DNA of 64,000 bases from Macrolepiota albuminosa (lineage: Eukaryota; Basidiomycota; Agaricomycetes; Agaricales; Agaricaceae). The translations under genes were made by a program, and so were the position numbers. This document shows positions 11,461 through 23,660 of this stretch, in pieces (position 1 is the stretch's first letter; each line of letters begins with the position of its first letter). The stretch covers positions 833,621-897,620 of the forward strand of contig JAMWFC010000091.1 of assembly GCA_027475525.1 (NCBI GenBank), given 5' to 3'. The notes beneath the pieces were generated by a model. It did no database searches. It was not told where the DNA came from and saw only the letters and a list, made by a program, of their open reading frames with translations.

Positions 11461-14400
11461 ATGCCCGTGGACTCCAGTGAGCAGCAGCAGCAGCAACAGT
11501 TTGAGTTTGCGCCATCAGTCTTACCATTAGCTGAAGGGGGGGGCAGATGGCTCTCCCACTGATACAAAATGTGCCCCAGTAGGGACAATCACAACAGGCT
11601 GTGGGCTTCCCACAGCAGCAGCAACAACCAGCAACAGGCTATCTGCCACAGCAGCCAGTGATCAGTAGCTATCTGCCACAACAACTCATGCAGAGCAACT
11701 TTATGCCCCAGAACACACTCGTAGGCAGTTTTCCACCTTGTCAGATGGCACAGGGTGCTTATGTACTACATTATGCTGAGGGCCAATCCCAGCAAGTCTA
11801 GTATGGAGGCTATTTAGCCCCTAAGCAATGTCAGGATAGAGGCAGCTTGCTCCGGTACTGGCAAGGGGGCCAATAGGGGCACATCCTTTGCCCCAGTTTA
11901 TGGCCCCAGCACACTATCCTGGCATGACTAGTGTGCCAGCAATGATGCCGTACTCCCTGACTTGGATGAGGGCTTGAGGTGCAATGCCCCAGTATGGTGC
12001 CTCATATGAGGCATCCACCAAGGGAGGAAAAGCAACTTCCTAGTCGGCCACAATGCCTGCTGACAGTCCAGAGAGATGTAGATCATCCCTGATGCCGGCA
12101 ACAATGGCATCTGAGAGCACAAAAGCTCTCAATACAGAACAAAGCAGCAAGTCTTGCTTGCCAACAGTCCAGAAGGATGTAGATCATCCCTGATGCCAGC
12201 AACAATGGCATTTGAGAGCACAGAAGCTCTCAATACAGAACAAAGCAGCAAGTCTCCAGCCAATGCACTAATGGAGAGCCTGGCCAGGATCTCCTTGTTA
12301 CAGCAGCTGAAGATGCTGCACCAACCCAAGCCCAGCTTGGAAGAAGAGTTGCATCCTCAATGCAACAAAAAAAAAAGCACGGGCTGTCAAGCCCAGTCTC
12401 AAACAGGACTTAGTCCTGGCTACTCTTCTCCAACGCTTGGGGGACAACAGGTACAATGTACCCACAGACTCATTGTTCCTCTGCAATGCAGAAGCTGTTG
12501 TCCTTATCAGTCAGATGATGGATAATATGGATTACATGCACGCTCAGCGCAAAACTGATCTCCTTGCCCTATCAGCTGCTCATAAGTGGCAGACTACACC
12601 TCCGAGTTGGGACACTGACTCTAGCAAAAGGGCGCATTGGCAAGGAGTGGAGGACATGCTCTCCCACTTGACTTAGTTGAGCATTGTTATTTCCAGCTGG
12701 GAGGCTGGCCTAGGGCAGGACATCCTTCCCTATGAAGATGTTCCTGCTCCAGCCACCCCCCAGCTGATTCAGTGCCTTGCTAGTGGTGCATCTGAGGTTG
12801 CATCTTTATGACCACTATCCATGGTATCTATTACGCACTCTGGAGAGCAGAGTTCCTGGGGCATTAGTACATGCCCCACTGAGGCGAAGGCTTCGCAACC
12901 CCAAAAGGATTGTTGGGGTAAGCATCCAGAAGGGCATGCTTACGTCAATGTGCACTTCCCCAAAGATGCTCCAAAAGAGGCCCCAGGGGCTAACATCCTC
13001 TTTTTACCTGCAGTATTGGTAGAGGGCTCCAGCCCAATATCCTCAGTGTGTGTGGGCAATGAACCCAAATTTGGAGAATGCTGTGCCAGAGAGGCTGTCA
13101 TCCCTGCCCTCTGTTGACAAATGGTATAAGGAGCCTGAAGAGGCTTGTATGGAATCCCCTGTGCTGCACAAGACTGCTGCACAACATATGGCATATGAGC
13201 AGTGCAACAGTAATTGATGGGCCAAGATAGACTGTTGGGCGCAAGATAGCACCAAACAAGGAGCTGCCCTCCTTGAAGATGAGACCAGGCACATCCCTGA
13301 TGCGCTCAGTGTTGTGATCTATTGTGATTACACTGTTGAGCATCAGAACTCATTCTTTGGCATGGGGTTGTCTCCCCAATTTTACTAGTCACCAGTGACC
13401 AACACTATCTTCATTAGACAAGAAGCCTGTGCAGCCAGGGCCTTCGAAGCCAACAAAGAGGGCAATGCCACACATATGCCCCACAATAGTAAGGTCTACC
13501 AAGTTGCACCTTGCAGGTTCCCCTGCAGCCTCTAAAAGCTCCGCAGGCTCCATTTACTGGTGAACAACCAGTTTATGCCAATTTGTCAGCATTAGTTGGG
13601 CTATCTCTTACTCAACAAATTCAAACAAGTGACTATGAATTGTCACCCTACAGCCCAAGACAGAGTAATATCTCAACTACTCAACAAGGTCCTGTACAAG
13701 ACCCTTGCAGTACCTTTTGCAAGTTTGGAGGAGCAGAAGAAAGTCCCATGAATGATTGCTCCTTCATGAATTTACCACCACAAAGAAAGTGGGAGACTGG
13801 CCTTCATTGGCCTGACTCCCCCTGATCCAAAGCAACCCTTTACTTTGGACTATCTGGGCTCATATGCTCTTCTCTATGGGCATCCTGAGATGCCCAACAT
13901 GTGGACTGGTCTGGCCATAGACCATGCCAGGTGCATTCATTGGTGCAGCCTCTTTGGGTTTGCACTTGTATGCGCTATCAGTGCCAGCTGCCTGTCCAAG
14001 ACCATGGTGCACAAGCACCTGGTTTATGTATTTGCATGGCCAGGCCTCTATAAAGAGGCCATTGCCGAATACAAGGTGGCTATGGGGCAATTTTTTGTGC
14101 CCCTCCACACTGAGGACCTGACTTTTGAGGCTCAGGCTGTGGACATCCCAGAAGCATCAACTTCTGTCTTCACCACTTCGAATATGTTACACATTCTTCT
14201 TCACAATCAAATCCCGTTCAGCTGGGTTGGCCACACTTACACCTATAGGGTCACCTACTTGGCCTACATCTTCTTTGGCAACAAACGGCTCTACAATGAG
14301 GCAGCCGCCATCAACAATAAGAGGCTGCAACGCTTTGATCATTATGGGACACCTCAGTCTCTTGCTCAGTGGGATAGGTGGTGTGAGGCCACCATTGGCA

Positions 14401-14504
14401 ATCACCAACGTCTGATGCTTCAGCAGCAGGAGAGTTGTTGTGCATTTGACAATGCATTCACTAAGGGGATGTATCTCCTCATCAGGCAGAACATTCATGC
14501 CTGA
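11461..14504 (+). pseudogene. ORF X of CHR2, unknown function, broken
   Basis: I do not recognise this protein. It begins with a Gln run followed by FEFAPS, continues Gln/Pro-rich (11601-11801), then has mixed-composition stretches in several frames (12437-12676, 12821-13117, 13511-13825). It ends with a 219-codon frame at 13845-14504 rich in aromatic residues, including LLHNQIPFSWVGHTYTYRV. It sits between the pol stop and the 3' LTR, where env or other accessory ORFs occur in some gypsy elements. A second copy lies at 31414-34430 and a third fragment at 22580-23230, so it belongs to the element. No signal peptide or clear membrane segment is visible, so an envelope is not supported. It is frame-shifted and probably dead. 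Confidence 0.6.
12075..12259 (+). repeat. Imperfect 101-bp tandem duplication in ORF X
   Basis: GATGTAGATCATCCCTGATG recurs at 12075 and 12176 with period 101 and several substitutions between the copies. The divergence and different period separate it from the 77-bp class, so I take it as a real old duplication. Confidence 0.7.
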
Positions 14505-14822
14505 GAGATCTGGACATGCCAGTACTCATTCAACGATGAGGATCTTCCTGATCTCCAACCACCTACTCTAGGGCTGACTTTCAACCTCACCATTATACTG
14601 TTCCCGCTATGGGACTATGACGATTCCCTGCCTCTGGCAGGGCCATCAGGCACTTCTCACAAGCTTGCACTCAAGGATGAACTCCTCGACTATGATATGG
14701 ATGACGCAACTGCCAATTCATTCTGGGAACCTGAGGACTCTCCAATTGCCCCCATCTCTGACTTACCAATAGCCTGACTGTCATGGTGCTTTGAGACCGT
14801 AGTTCAGTCTGATTGGAGGATG

Positions 14823-15059
14823 TGTAGCATAGTCTGCTATATGGCATTGGCCACATAACTTTTACTTAGTATAGTATTCAAATATTATATTATATTTATT
14901 ATAATATAATATTATTTATATAATTATAAATATATAGATACTTGCTGCTTACTAAGCAGCTTATTTTTGTATTCACTCTACATAGTCAATAGACCGGACT
15001 GGTCTGATTCTGTGTAGTGTGAACTGTAAGCTCTCACTGAATTCTCTAACTCCATTACA
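14823..15059 (+). repeat. CHR2 3' LTR
   Basis: It starts TGTAGCATAG directly after a purine-rich tract (GATTGGAGGATG, 14811-14822) and ends CATTACA at 15059. The sister LTR is 34667-34916. It contains an AT-rich part (14880-14935), a near-perfect hairpin GCTGCTTA/TAAGCAGC at 14944-14960 and a second inverted pair AGACC/GGTCT at about 14990-15006. It probably provides polyadenylation. Confidence 0.7.
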
Positions 15060-15419
15060 ATAGGTAATAATCTTAAAAGATATTCAAAATGTTGAGAAAG
15101 CTACTGCAAAACATTCTACTTGGCCTCAGAAGTAAAAACTTGTAAGTTCTTTGCTATATTGTTCAATTAATTTGTACAAATATCATAATGCAAATTCTTG
15201 TTTTATTTGCTATATACTGTATAATACCTTTTCTTATCTTAGTACAAATTTTTGTTCTGTTGCTTGATGGAATTATGTAGAATTCTGTATACATGTAAAT
15301 ATATCTTTATCTACCTACTATCAATAAAATAGTCTTAAAAGCTATGATTGTCTTAAAAAAGCTATGTATTGGATTTTCTCTCTATATACAATCTTTTAGA
15401 TGGTGCCCCACTCTCCTTA
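15060..15419. other. AT-rich stretch, no gene seen
   Basis: Sequence between the CHR2 LTR and the copia remnant. It may be decayed copia RT, but no motif can be read with confidence. Confidence 0.4.
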
Positions 15420-16205
15420 TTACTACACAGCAATCTTCACAATCTTCCTGAACCTCCTAAAAATGCTATTCCTAACATTCCAAATGATGAAATCAAAGTT
15501 TATTTCTGACATTTTGTTGGATTGATTTTTTATTTGAGCCTTTGTATCAGACCAGATCTTGCATTCACAGCAATAGCTCTTGAACAACACAATGCAAATC
15601 CAACTCAAGCTTACTTGCTTGCAGAAAAACATGTTCTTTGATATCTTAAATACTAGGAATTTTGCTCTCAAATACAATTTTAATTGCCTTTTTTCAGATT
15701 CTCCTGTGTGATTCCTTTTACCTGGTAATTTTGGAGTTGTTTATGCTGATTGAGCATTTGACATGTCTACTCAGCAAAGTATTTCTGAGTATGCATTTTT
15801 TCTCTTCTCAAGTCTTGTGTCTTAGTCCTTTACAAAATAATGTACAGTTGCTTTATTGTCTACTGAAGCCAAAATATATAGTGATGTCAAATATGATCAG
15901 AGAAACTATATCAATTAGGTTCTTCTTTACCTTACTTGATCTTGCTATCTCTTGACCCTTACCTATCTACTGCAACAACAAGAGTGCTCTGAATATTGCA
16001 AGCTCAGATTCTATAATCACTTGTCCAAAGCATATTGATATAAAATATCATTTTATTCAAAAACAATTTCAGACTAGGTCCTTCTCTGCCTCATGGATTC
16101 TCACAACTGATATGATTGCCAATATACTTACAAAATCCTTATTTAAAAATTTACATTACAAATTTGTCTTAGCACTTGGCCTTGTCTCTCAATCTTTTTG
16201 ATGAT
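15420..16205 (+). pseudogene. Ty1/copia RT-RNase H remnant
   Basis: The first part, about 15505-15640, reads GLIFYLSLCIRPDLAF and ends in LAEKHVL, the connection between RT and RNase H of copia elements. The second part, about 15975-16205, reads NKSALNIASS, KHIDIKYHFI and IANILTKSL, the C-terminal copia RNase H. Several stops and frame shifts are present. Together they mark the 3' end of a plus-strand copia pol. Nothing recognisable of its gag or integrase remains upstream. Confidence 0.72.
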
Positions 16206-16691
16206 TCTTATCTTGCATCATGTCTACTTCCTCACTGATGGAGTTGTGTTGACCAGATAAGATGTTTATATTAATATTGTCCATATCACATGATTATTAG
16301 CATATATTTGAATTGTCACATCTTTGCATCTTCAGTTGTTTTTTCTTTGTGGCAGACACTAATAATGTAAGTGTTTTTATTTATCATCATCTATAATTAC
16401 AATACTCATACTGATCAATGTTTAGTACCACTTATTATTAATAGATACAGTTGTTTTTCCTTTGTAGAAAATACTGACAATTACTACTTATCATAGAACA
16501 CAATTTGAATTCTATTAAACAAACATTATTCTATTAAGTTAATTAGACTATGTGATCATATGATTTGAAGTTTAAAAATGCCCTACATGACATCACATCC
16601 TTAGTTACTATCTGTCATTGAGATGATATACTGAGGATGTAAGTGTCTAGCTATATTGTATAATAACCTTTTACTAATTGTACATCATTTA
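16206..16691 (+). other. Probable copia 3' flank, possible LTR start
   Basis: Shortly after the RNase H stop there is a GATGGAGTTG tract followed by TGTTGACCAG at about 16248, which fits a polypurine tract and LTR start. No second LTR copy was found to confirm it. The rest is AT-rich and non-coding. Confidence 0.3.
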
Positions 16692-16891
16692 CTACTAGTG
16701 CCAAAACCTGTTTCTATCAGAAAAAGTGACAAAAAAATATGTTATGCCATTTTTTTGGCAACTTTTTTCCTTAGAAAAAGGCGTTTTTCTATTGTCTCCA
16801 ACCTTTTTCCCTTAGAAATAGTTATATTGGAAATAGCATGACACATTTCTTTGTCACTTTTCCTAATAGAAACAAATTTTAGTATTAGTAG
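16692..16891. mobile_element. 200-bp MITE with long terminal inverted repeats
   Basis: The left end CTACTAGTGCCAAAACC and the right end (reverse complement CTACTAATACTAAAATT) pair over about 60 bp, including the block AGAAAAAGTGACAAA. TA flanks both ends (16690-16691 and 16892-16893), fitting a Tc1/mariner-type target duplication. There is no coding capacity. Exact ends are uncertain by a few bases because the outer bases are also palindromic. Confidence 0.6.
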
Positions 16892-18104
16892 TAATTGGAT
16901 AGTACTTCAACTGTCTTGTAGGTTCTTGGAACTGATCCTACAAGTTGTGGGCTTCTTTTTTTAGAATGGCCAGTTTTCCAAGTTACCAAGAAGCAATCTC
17001 TTTCTTTCTCCGTGGAGTTTTTATTCTTTCCCTCTTTTCAACCTTTTTTGTGTTACATTGATAAATTCACAGTTTCTTACTCTTGGATCATCACTATATC
17101 CAATTTGTTCTCTCAATCATCATACACTGGTCCTCCAGACCCTGCACTAGAGAGTTTTACTCAATAGTCCCAGTTTTTGGATACTTAGTCCCAATCCACA
17201 CAATTTTCTCATGATTTCCCTCCTCATATGCATTCAGATTCTTCAAATTCTTCTGATACATTTGTTTCTTATTATTTTTCCTTATTCTTACAAATGTTTA
17301 CATTTAAATTGCCTGCATATATTCTTGTCTCTGTCCAATTTCTTTGTTTTTTTTTGTCTCAAAATACTCCTATACTAACATGTTCTTCTTTTTATTTACT
17401 TTCTCTGCATACATTGCATGTTCCTACCCCAGTTTGTCCTGTTAAATTACAATTTTTTCATTCTCACCTCAATTCTGTTCCTGTTTCTGCCTCTTATTAT
17501 TTAAATTATTTTTCTTTTCAGACTCCTACAACTGCTGGTTCTTTGATTCCTCTGCCTCAACCTCCTGTTGATGTATTTTGATATACTCCTTCTTCCTCTG
17601 TCTCTTTAAACTCTTCTTTTTATTCTCATCCTTTATTTGTTTTTCTATCAGCCACCTCTCCTACTTCTTTTACTCTACCCTTTCTCTCTCTGGCATCTTC
17701 TCCTATCCCTCATCCTTCTAACAGTTAGCATGTCCCACCTTTTTTTTTCTATATTTGTAGTATTCATATTTTTATTACTTTTCTTCTCTTCCTCATTCTT
17801 CTCTGATTTTTCTCTTTCATTCCTAACTTTATATCATACTCACCCCAATTTTTCTGCATTTGCCTTAGTATCTGCTTTTTCTAAACACTTATCTAATTTC
17901 AAACTTTCTCTTCTTTCCACTATTCTATGTTTCAATTCCTTTATGAAATGGAGTTTATAAATCAACCCTGTCATGGCCTTGATCAACTACATGGGTCTCA
18001 ATGGGTGTATCTGTCTCATCTCTTCTTCTGATGCTCCCTACAATTCCACATGCAAGGTTGTTGTAGCACCTGCCCCTCTTTTACATTCTATGCAGGATGC
18101 TTCT
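16892..18104. other. T/C-rich stretch, no confident gene
   Basis: Open frames at 17228-17581 and 17637-17960 arise from strong pyrimidine bias. In places the plus-strand translation is Ser/Pro/Thr-rich like the linker between copia integrase and RT, but no catalytic motif is present. I see nothing that supports a gene. Confidence 0.45.
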
Positions 18105-18834
18105 TGTCAGGTTCCGCTGAGTCGGGGGCTTTCCGGGAAAGCAACGCCCTTACGAGGCGGACTTGATCTATGGATACTCAGGTGTCTGGAACTCTGGGGC
18201 TAGGACTCCGGAGTTCAAGACGCGGACAGGGTGACCCCGGGAGAGGGGACTTGATCTAGGAGTTTTGGTTTTGGGTAGCTGAGGGTTGGGTGGGGGTTGA
18301 GTCGTGAACCGGGGGTTCTAAGACGAGACTGGGTTAACAAATTATAAGTCACGAAGTGTGTACCAACCTTAGAGCATGTGATTATTCAAGCGTGCCAGTC
18401 AAAGCATGCCAGTCAGTGCGTACCAGTCAAGCAGAGGGCACACAACAATTCAAGTTAATATCAAGACTAGCAAATACAATGGGAAACTACGCTATAAGTA
18501 CTATGAGGCTGGGTCTCGGGGTTCTGGGATGTCTGGGATGGGTTCCGGGAGTCATTGAGTAGCGGGCAAGGACTGTATACTTGGATCGTGCATGTGAGGC
18601 GCACAATCAATTGGCGCAGAGGGAGCTGTGATGCATGATGCGTGATGGCTGGAAGCAAGTCATGTGATCCAATCATTGATCGGGGCTGGTGGCGGCTGAT
18701 GGCGGCCCTTGATGTGCGTGATGGCAGTGTTGGTAGTCGTGATGGCGGGGCGCGTCTTGTGGGGTCGGAGGGAGGGTCCCAGATGGTGTTCTGGGGGTGT
18801 TCTGGGGTGGATCCGGAAGGGAGAGGTCGTGACA
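18105..18834 (-). repeat. CHR3 solo LTR with CTTCT target duplication
   Basis: 730 bp, TGTCAGG...GTGACA, flanked by CTTCT at 18100-18104 and 18835-18839. Same family and orientation as 6857-7768. It contains the R-start sequence TAATATCAAGACT in reverse at about 18462-18474. No internal region remains, so it is a solo LTR. Confidence 0.92.
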
Positions 18835-18839
18835 CTTCT

Positions 18840-19619
18840 TGAGCTTACAAATTTTTTTGGAAAAATAACAATGTTTGCTCTTATATTATTTGGGCAAATT
18901 ATCTGTGGAGATTTTCAATTCACTCCTCCCTGCTCAAAGTAATTCTCATAATTTCCCTATACAGACTGCCTGCAATCTTTTGAACTTTTTTCAAAAACAC
19001 TTCAGTGTTGGGAGTTGTGGGCCTCAGCTCAATATGTCAAGGATTTGATTTCAATCTTCACTGTGCTCTAAATGCTATTCTCTTCTATGTTGAGGCATAG
19101 CGAATTGCTGTAAATTAACTTTTTCAAACCTCCTGAAACTTTACCACATATGAAAAAATTTAAAAATTTATGAATGGCATTTCTGATTGTTGAGCCTTTA
19201 CATTTTTGTGAAAGGAAGTTTGTTGTTCTTGGAACAACAATCTGGAGAGATCTTTTGATTTTTACATCTTGGCAGACACTATTCTTGAAACCAACATTGA
19301 TGTTTGTTGTCAACTACATGCTATGGGCTCTCATTTCAATAAGTCTTCTACTATTCAAACTTCCCAACATCTATCTGTTCTCTTGACTTTGACCTCACAA
19401 CAACTTTTATATCAGATGTCTTGATTCTTTGCCACATACCTATGTCTGATTCCTCTTGGAATTCCACTCATTGTCTACAAGCCAATGTTACAATTTCAGA
19501 CATCTCACCCAAGAATCCCACTTTCCCTACTTCTATTTTACAAGACACTATTGATAATAATATATCACCTTCTGTAATTGAAAACAATGTCAATGACAAT
19601 ACTTTCCATCTTTATGACT
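18840..19619. other. AT-rich, no recognisable gene
   Basis: A 70-codon frame at 19174-19386 has no recognisable motif. The sequence is CpG-poor and its left boundary is the target site of the solo LTR, so it continues the 16892-18104 region. Confidence 0.4.
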
Positions 19620-22580
19620 TGACACAACCAAAGTATATCTTCCTCACAAAGGCTTGTCACCCTCTGTTTCCCCTTCAGACGCACTGGGGGAAGTACCTCC
19701 ACCGTTTCTGATGGTGGCCGAGGCTGCAGTGCATATTGCTTGCAAATTGTGAGCACCCAATTAACACTGTCATCAGGTATATACAGTCTCAGCAGGGGAT
19801 CCACTACCGCTGCCTTACGTGCCATGAGGCTTGTCTCTTCGTGTACAAGTGAATACGCTTCAGACACTTCATCCAAAGCTGGCTGGCAATACTCTGGTGT
19901 GACGGTTGTCCATTGCTGGTGCGCATTTTGCATACACATGGCTGCCACTAGTTTGTTCCACTCCTGTGGCATTCAAGGATTGTATGCCCAGTCATACTCA
20001 GGAAGGAGAGCTGGTCACTCCTATAAGGACCATGTGTCCTCCCCACATGAGGCTTCTGCCTCTCGGTTGCTGTACCTTAAGTCATCTAACCTGACTCGTG
20101 AGGACATAGGTGGGCATACATCCACTGAGTCCTTATGCTGTTTTGACTTTTGCTGGTGCTTGTCTGGAGGTTTTGCGCCTCGATCATCAGAAGCGAGTCT
20201 TCGCTCATCTCTCATTTTGGAGGCTTGATACTCCTCCTTGCTCATCATTACCATGTTGTGGTCTGAGCTCAGCCCAGGCATAGCCTGAACTTCCTCATCC
20301 ACATCCTCCACTGCCAGCACTTTGCACCAGCTGAGTCATGGAGAATCCTTGCGCTTCTCCATAGTGCGGTAATGTTGCAGGCAATTATCAGTGTTGTCTG
20401 CTGTGGCCCATTCAGCTAGGATCACTTTTCCATTCACTAGCACTTGACAGTGCACAAAGTCTAGCATGACTTTGTTACACCACATGAATGGCATTCCTAG
20501 TATCATATCATAGCGATCAAAGTTCACTACATTCATGTATTCCTGGCTACATGAGCCCAGTGTCTATACAGTTACATTTGTCTCATACTGCACTATAGCA
20601 CAGCTTTCTACAGTGCCCAGCTGCAATGCTAATGGCGTATCTAACTCCTGTACGGAAATTCTGTACACATGGGCAAACTGGGGCATTATACTGATGTGGT
20701 ACTCCCAGAGTCCCATAATGTCTAGGCTTTGTGGCCATTTACATCCACATACAAAACCAGACACTCCTTGTCTGCCCGCTTCAATGTAGGGCACTGCAAA
20801 GTGCCCTCCACTTGACAAAGAGTCATCTTCTTCATCCGAACAACATTATTTTTGTCATGATCATTCAAGGATGGCCAATCTGTCATTGCCGCTGATGACG
20901 CCAACAGTAGTTGGATGCGCTGGACATATACGCAGTACAACGCTGTCTCCAGCACTTGGCATGCATAGTTATGAGGAGTCCCGACAGAGTCCCGGTGTGC
21001 TTGAGCAAAGGTGATAAAATGACATGCTAGATGATAGTGCCTCGTGTGCTACCTGGCAAACTGTAAGTGTCGTAGTTTACACAAAGATATAGAAGAAAAG
21101 ATGAATAGCGCGGTATAGTGTGCCCATAGGTGGCACCGTAAACAACAAAGATGAGATAAACAAGGCTAGCGCCCAACTTAGTGACAAAGTCTGAGCAAGC
21201 TAGCGCAATCTGAATGCTAAGTGTAGCTTGGATGCTTAAATGGTTACGATTCGTTGCTATGTACATCCAGAGTAGCTATCTTTTATACTATGCGCTACTA
21301 TATTTTTTAAAATGAGTCTATTTGTGGCACTACCAATTAGCGCCTCTCCTTGTGGTTGTAGGTAACGGTGACCTGTCAACAGTGACCGGTACACATAGGG
21401 CAATGGCAACCAACAGCGTTATAGCCCCTTGGCCACAGCAACTCTAAACTGACTTAAACTTTGTAGGAGTCTGCTCACTTTTTAGTGTAATTCCAATTGG
21501 CCAGGCCTTGGTGGAGTATGGTTGGAAAATCCTCAACAGACGCCCTGAGTCCTTGGTCTCCTAATCCTCCAAGGTCAATAAATGGTATATGCTGAAGGCT
21601 TAGTAGTGGTGGTTTAGACTGATAACCAGCGCCTATAATTAAGCGCTAAGGTCCATGATTTCCTGTGTTTAAGAGGATCACTAGGGTCTCGAGTATGGCC
21701 TGTGTTCATAGGCCTGTAGTGTGTGCCACTTGATGCGCTCAGTCTGAGTAGAAGCCTATCACCGCTAGGCACTCAGAGTCGCTGTTGTGACTGTAGTACT
21801 CATTGTCATAGACATTGTCATATACATCGACTGTGACGTACTCCTCCCCCTCCACGACCACACTCTTGGGCTTGGCGCCCAATGCCTCCTCTGGGGGCTC
21901 TTGGTTGTTCATGGGGTGCTCAGCCTCAGACTTGGCTGAGACATCTCCATCACTCCCACTTGCAGCTGCAGTATGTGTGGCTCGAAGGTGGGCATGGGAT
22001 GTATACCCCTTTTGCAGGGCAGTTGGTAGCATAGTGGCCTGGCTGGCTGCATGCAAAACAGGTCCCCGTCTGACCAGGTGGGTTGGCCAGCTTGAATTCT
22101 GGCCTTGGTTTAGTACATTCTCTGTCCGGAGCCCACTCTGGTCATGGGCAGCTTCACCCTCAATTTGCTGCAGAAGTTCTGTATACTACAAACCGCATGG
22201 TGCAGTCACAATCCAAGTTGGCCTTCTTGGCCAGGAAGGTCCCCACATGCTGACTCCGTGAGGGTGCCCCAGCAGGCGGTAATTGCCTGCTTCTCTCTTT
22301 GTGGCCACTACAATGCTCATAGTGGTTAGCAGTCTTAAGGGACTGCTCATACCTGATGGCATACGCCACAAACTCTTCCACATCGTTGACCTCTGGGGAC
22401 AGCCCATCCTCACATATCAGATAGCGGCGCATATCCGCTGAAATACCATCCAAAAATGTTTTGAGCATTGTATACTCATCTGGGTATACTGCCATATTCT
22501 GTGCATGGTTGTTAAGGGTATCGTAGAACCCTTGTATTTCCAACTTCTCAGTGTACTTGGCAAACTGGAAGTAACGTGGG
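19620..22580 (-). mobile_element. CHR2 fragment: gag, protease, start of RT linker
   Basis: Minus-strand CHR2 piece aligning with 4450-6370 of the first copy. Gag is at 22543-22160 (GFYDTLNNHAQNMAVY), the zinc knuckle near 22045-22090, the acidic linker at 22056-21766, the protease C-terminal half at 20818-20336 (YDMILGMPF) and the pre-RT linker at 19972-19620. It stops abruptly before RT. An L4 LTR (20893-21761) lies between the acidic linker and the protease. Several frame breaks show it is a relic. Confidence 0.75.
20893..21761. repeat. L4 LTR in CHR2 fragment, CCGC target duplication
   Basis: 869 bp starting TGATGACGCC and ending CCTATCA, with CCGC at 20889-20892 and 21762-21765. Removing it restores the Gag-Pol reading SECLAAMTDW, matching SECFAAMIDW at 5311-5340. 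Same family as 9169-10097, with substantial internal divergence. Confidence 0.8.
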
Positions 22581-23230
22581 CCAAAGCTTGAGATTCATCA
22601 AGTTCACGTGCCCGATGAGCAGGCATGGAACTTTTCAGATGACAACATGTTACGTGTCTTGTTACACAACCGGATACTGCCCGACTGGGTGGACCACACA
22701 TATACTTACAGAGTGGTCTTCCTGGAACAGTAGTTCCATGCCCCAACAATGTCTATGGACATCTTTTGACAAATTGACGATGAGCGCATAGAGTGCTTGA
22801 ACGAATATGGCACCCCTCCCACAATCCCACAATGGGATGGATGGTGGGAGATGACAGAGGACAACCATTATCGTCTGATATTCAAGCATGATGAAGAAAA
22901 CCATCTCTCTGAAAACCCAGAGGCCAATGGGCTCTACTACCTTATCGGCATGGACCCAAATCAGGTCAATTTCCTAAAACGCATGACAGCACATGGTACA
23001 CTACTCCCCATTGTTTCAGCAATTAATGTTGCACTAACTGAATCTATGGTGGTAGATGTGCCTGCAGTTGAGAGGTCCACAACCCCACCAAGAATGGAAT
23101 TGGTGCCTCCTCTTCCTGCAATTAACGTTGCAATGGAGGAGGAGTCAATGGTGACAGAGACGGGTGCGGTTGTGGGAGCATCGTCAGACAGGTTATAGAC
23201 CCATATTTTTTTTAGGTAGCTCTGAGTACA
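22580..23230 (+). pseudogene. CHR2 ORF X fragment
   Basis: Plus-strand homologue of the last third of ORF X. LLHNRILPDWVDHTYTYRV at about 22655-22710 aligns with the 14185-14245 region, followed by EYGTPPTIPQWDGWWE at 22803-22850. A 133-codon frame continues to 23198. Stops interrupt the earlier part. It abuts the oppositely oriented CHR2 fragment at about 22580, so the two pieces are not one insertion. Confidence 0.6.
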
Positions 23231-23510
23231 CACTCAACATTTTCAGGCTGACACGCACTCCAGTGTAGTGTGTATATATTCTTTTTTGTTACTCTCAAAT
23301 TGTATCGTGTTTTTTGCTGCTTGTATTGTATGTGCACTAGCACACTCAGATATTTCAAGCTCAAGTGTTATTGAAGACACTACTACCACATTTATGGTAC
23401 TAACCTTTTCCAGTGACGCGATATGCATCTCTGACTGATGCTTGCACTACTGTGCATATTTTGTTTTACTTCTATCCCTTCCCTAAGACTGAGTGTTTGG
23501 TCTCATTGGG

Positions 23511-23660
23511 GGGTATATAACAGGACATCACACTTGTACTAGCATCAATGATGCTATTGGTATCCAGAAGAGTATTACATAAGACAACATCTTATATTCA
23601 CTCTAGTTCTAGTCAATCTGATACTGTGGTCTGATTCAATACTATGTGATACATACAAGA
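23511..23660 (+). repeat. Decayed CHR2-type 3' LTR
   Basis: It follows a purine tract (CATTGGGGGGTA, about 23500-23511). It carries the family's ACTTG plus hairpin arrangement (TAGCATCA/TGATGCTA at 23540-23556) and a GGTCTGATTC block like the other CHR2 LTRs. Ends are not clear. Confidence 0.4.

Larger units (their letters stand above)
4190..15059 (+). mobile_element. CHR2 gypsy/chromovirus copy with extra 3' ORF
   Basis: Order on the plus strand is gag, protease, RT, RNase H, integrase, chromodomain-like tail, ORF X, purine tract and 3' LTR (14823-15059). Two later insertions split it: a CHR3 solo LTR at 6857-7768 in RT and an L4 LTR at 9169-10097 in integrase, each with a direct target repeat, so the coding sequence can be read straight across both. 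Many stops and shifts and D-to-N changes at catalytic sites make it dead. No 5' LTR was identified. Confidence 0.8.

Noticed and set aside
12075..12259. Tenth member of the 77-bp duplication class
   Set aside because: The period is 101 and the copies differ at several bases, so it is an older genuine duplication.
11461..14504. ORF X as a retroviral-type envelope
   Set aside because: Position is suggestive, but I see no signal peptide, fusion-type segment or terminal membrane anchor in either copy.
17228..17960. Plus-strand frames of 117 and 107 codons
   Set aside because: They are artefacts of T/C-rich sequence. No motif, and translation is hydrophobic low complexity.
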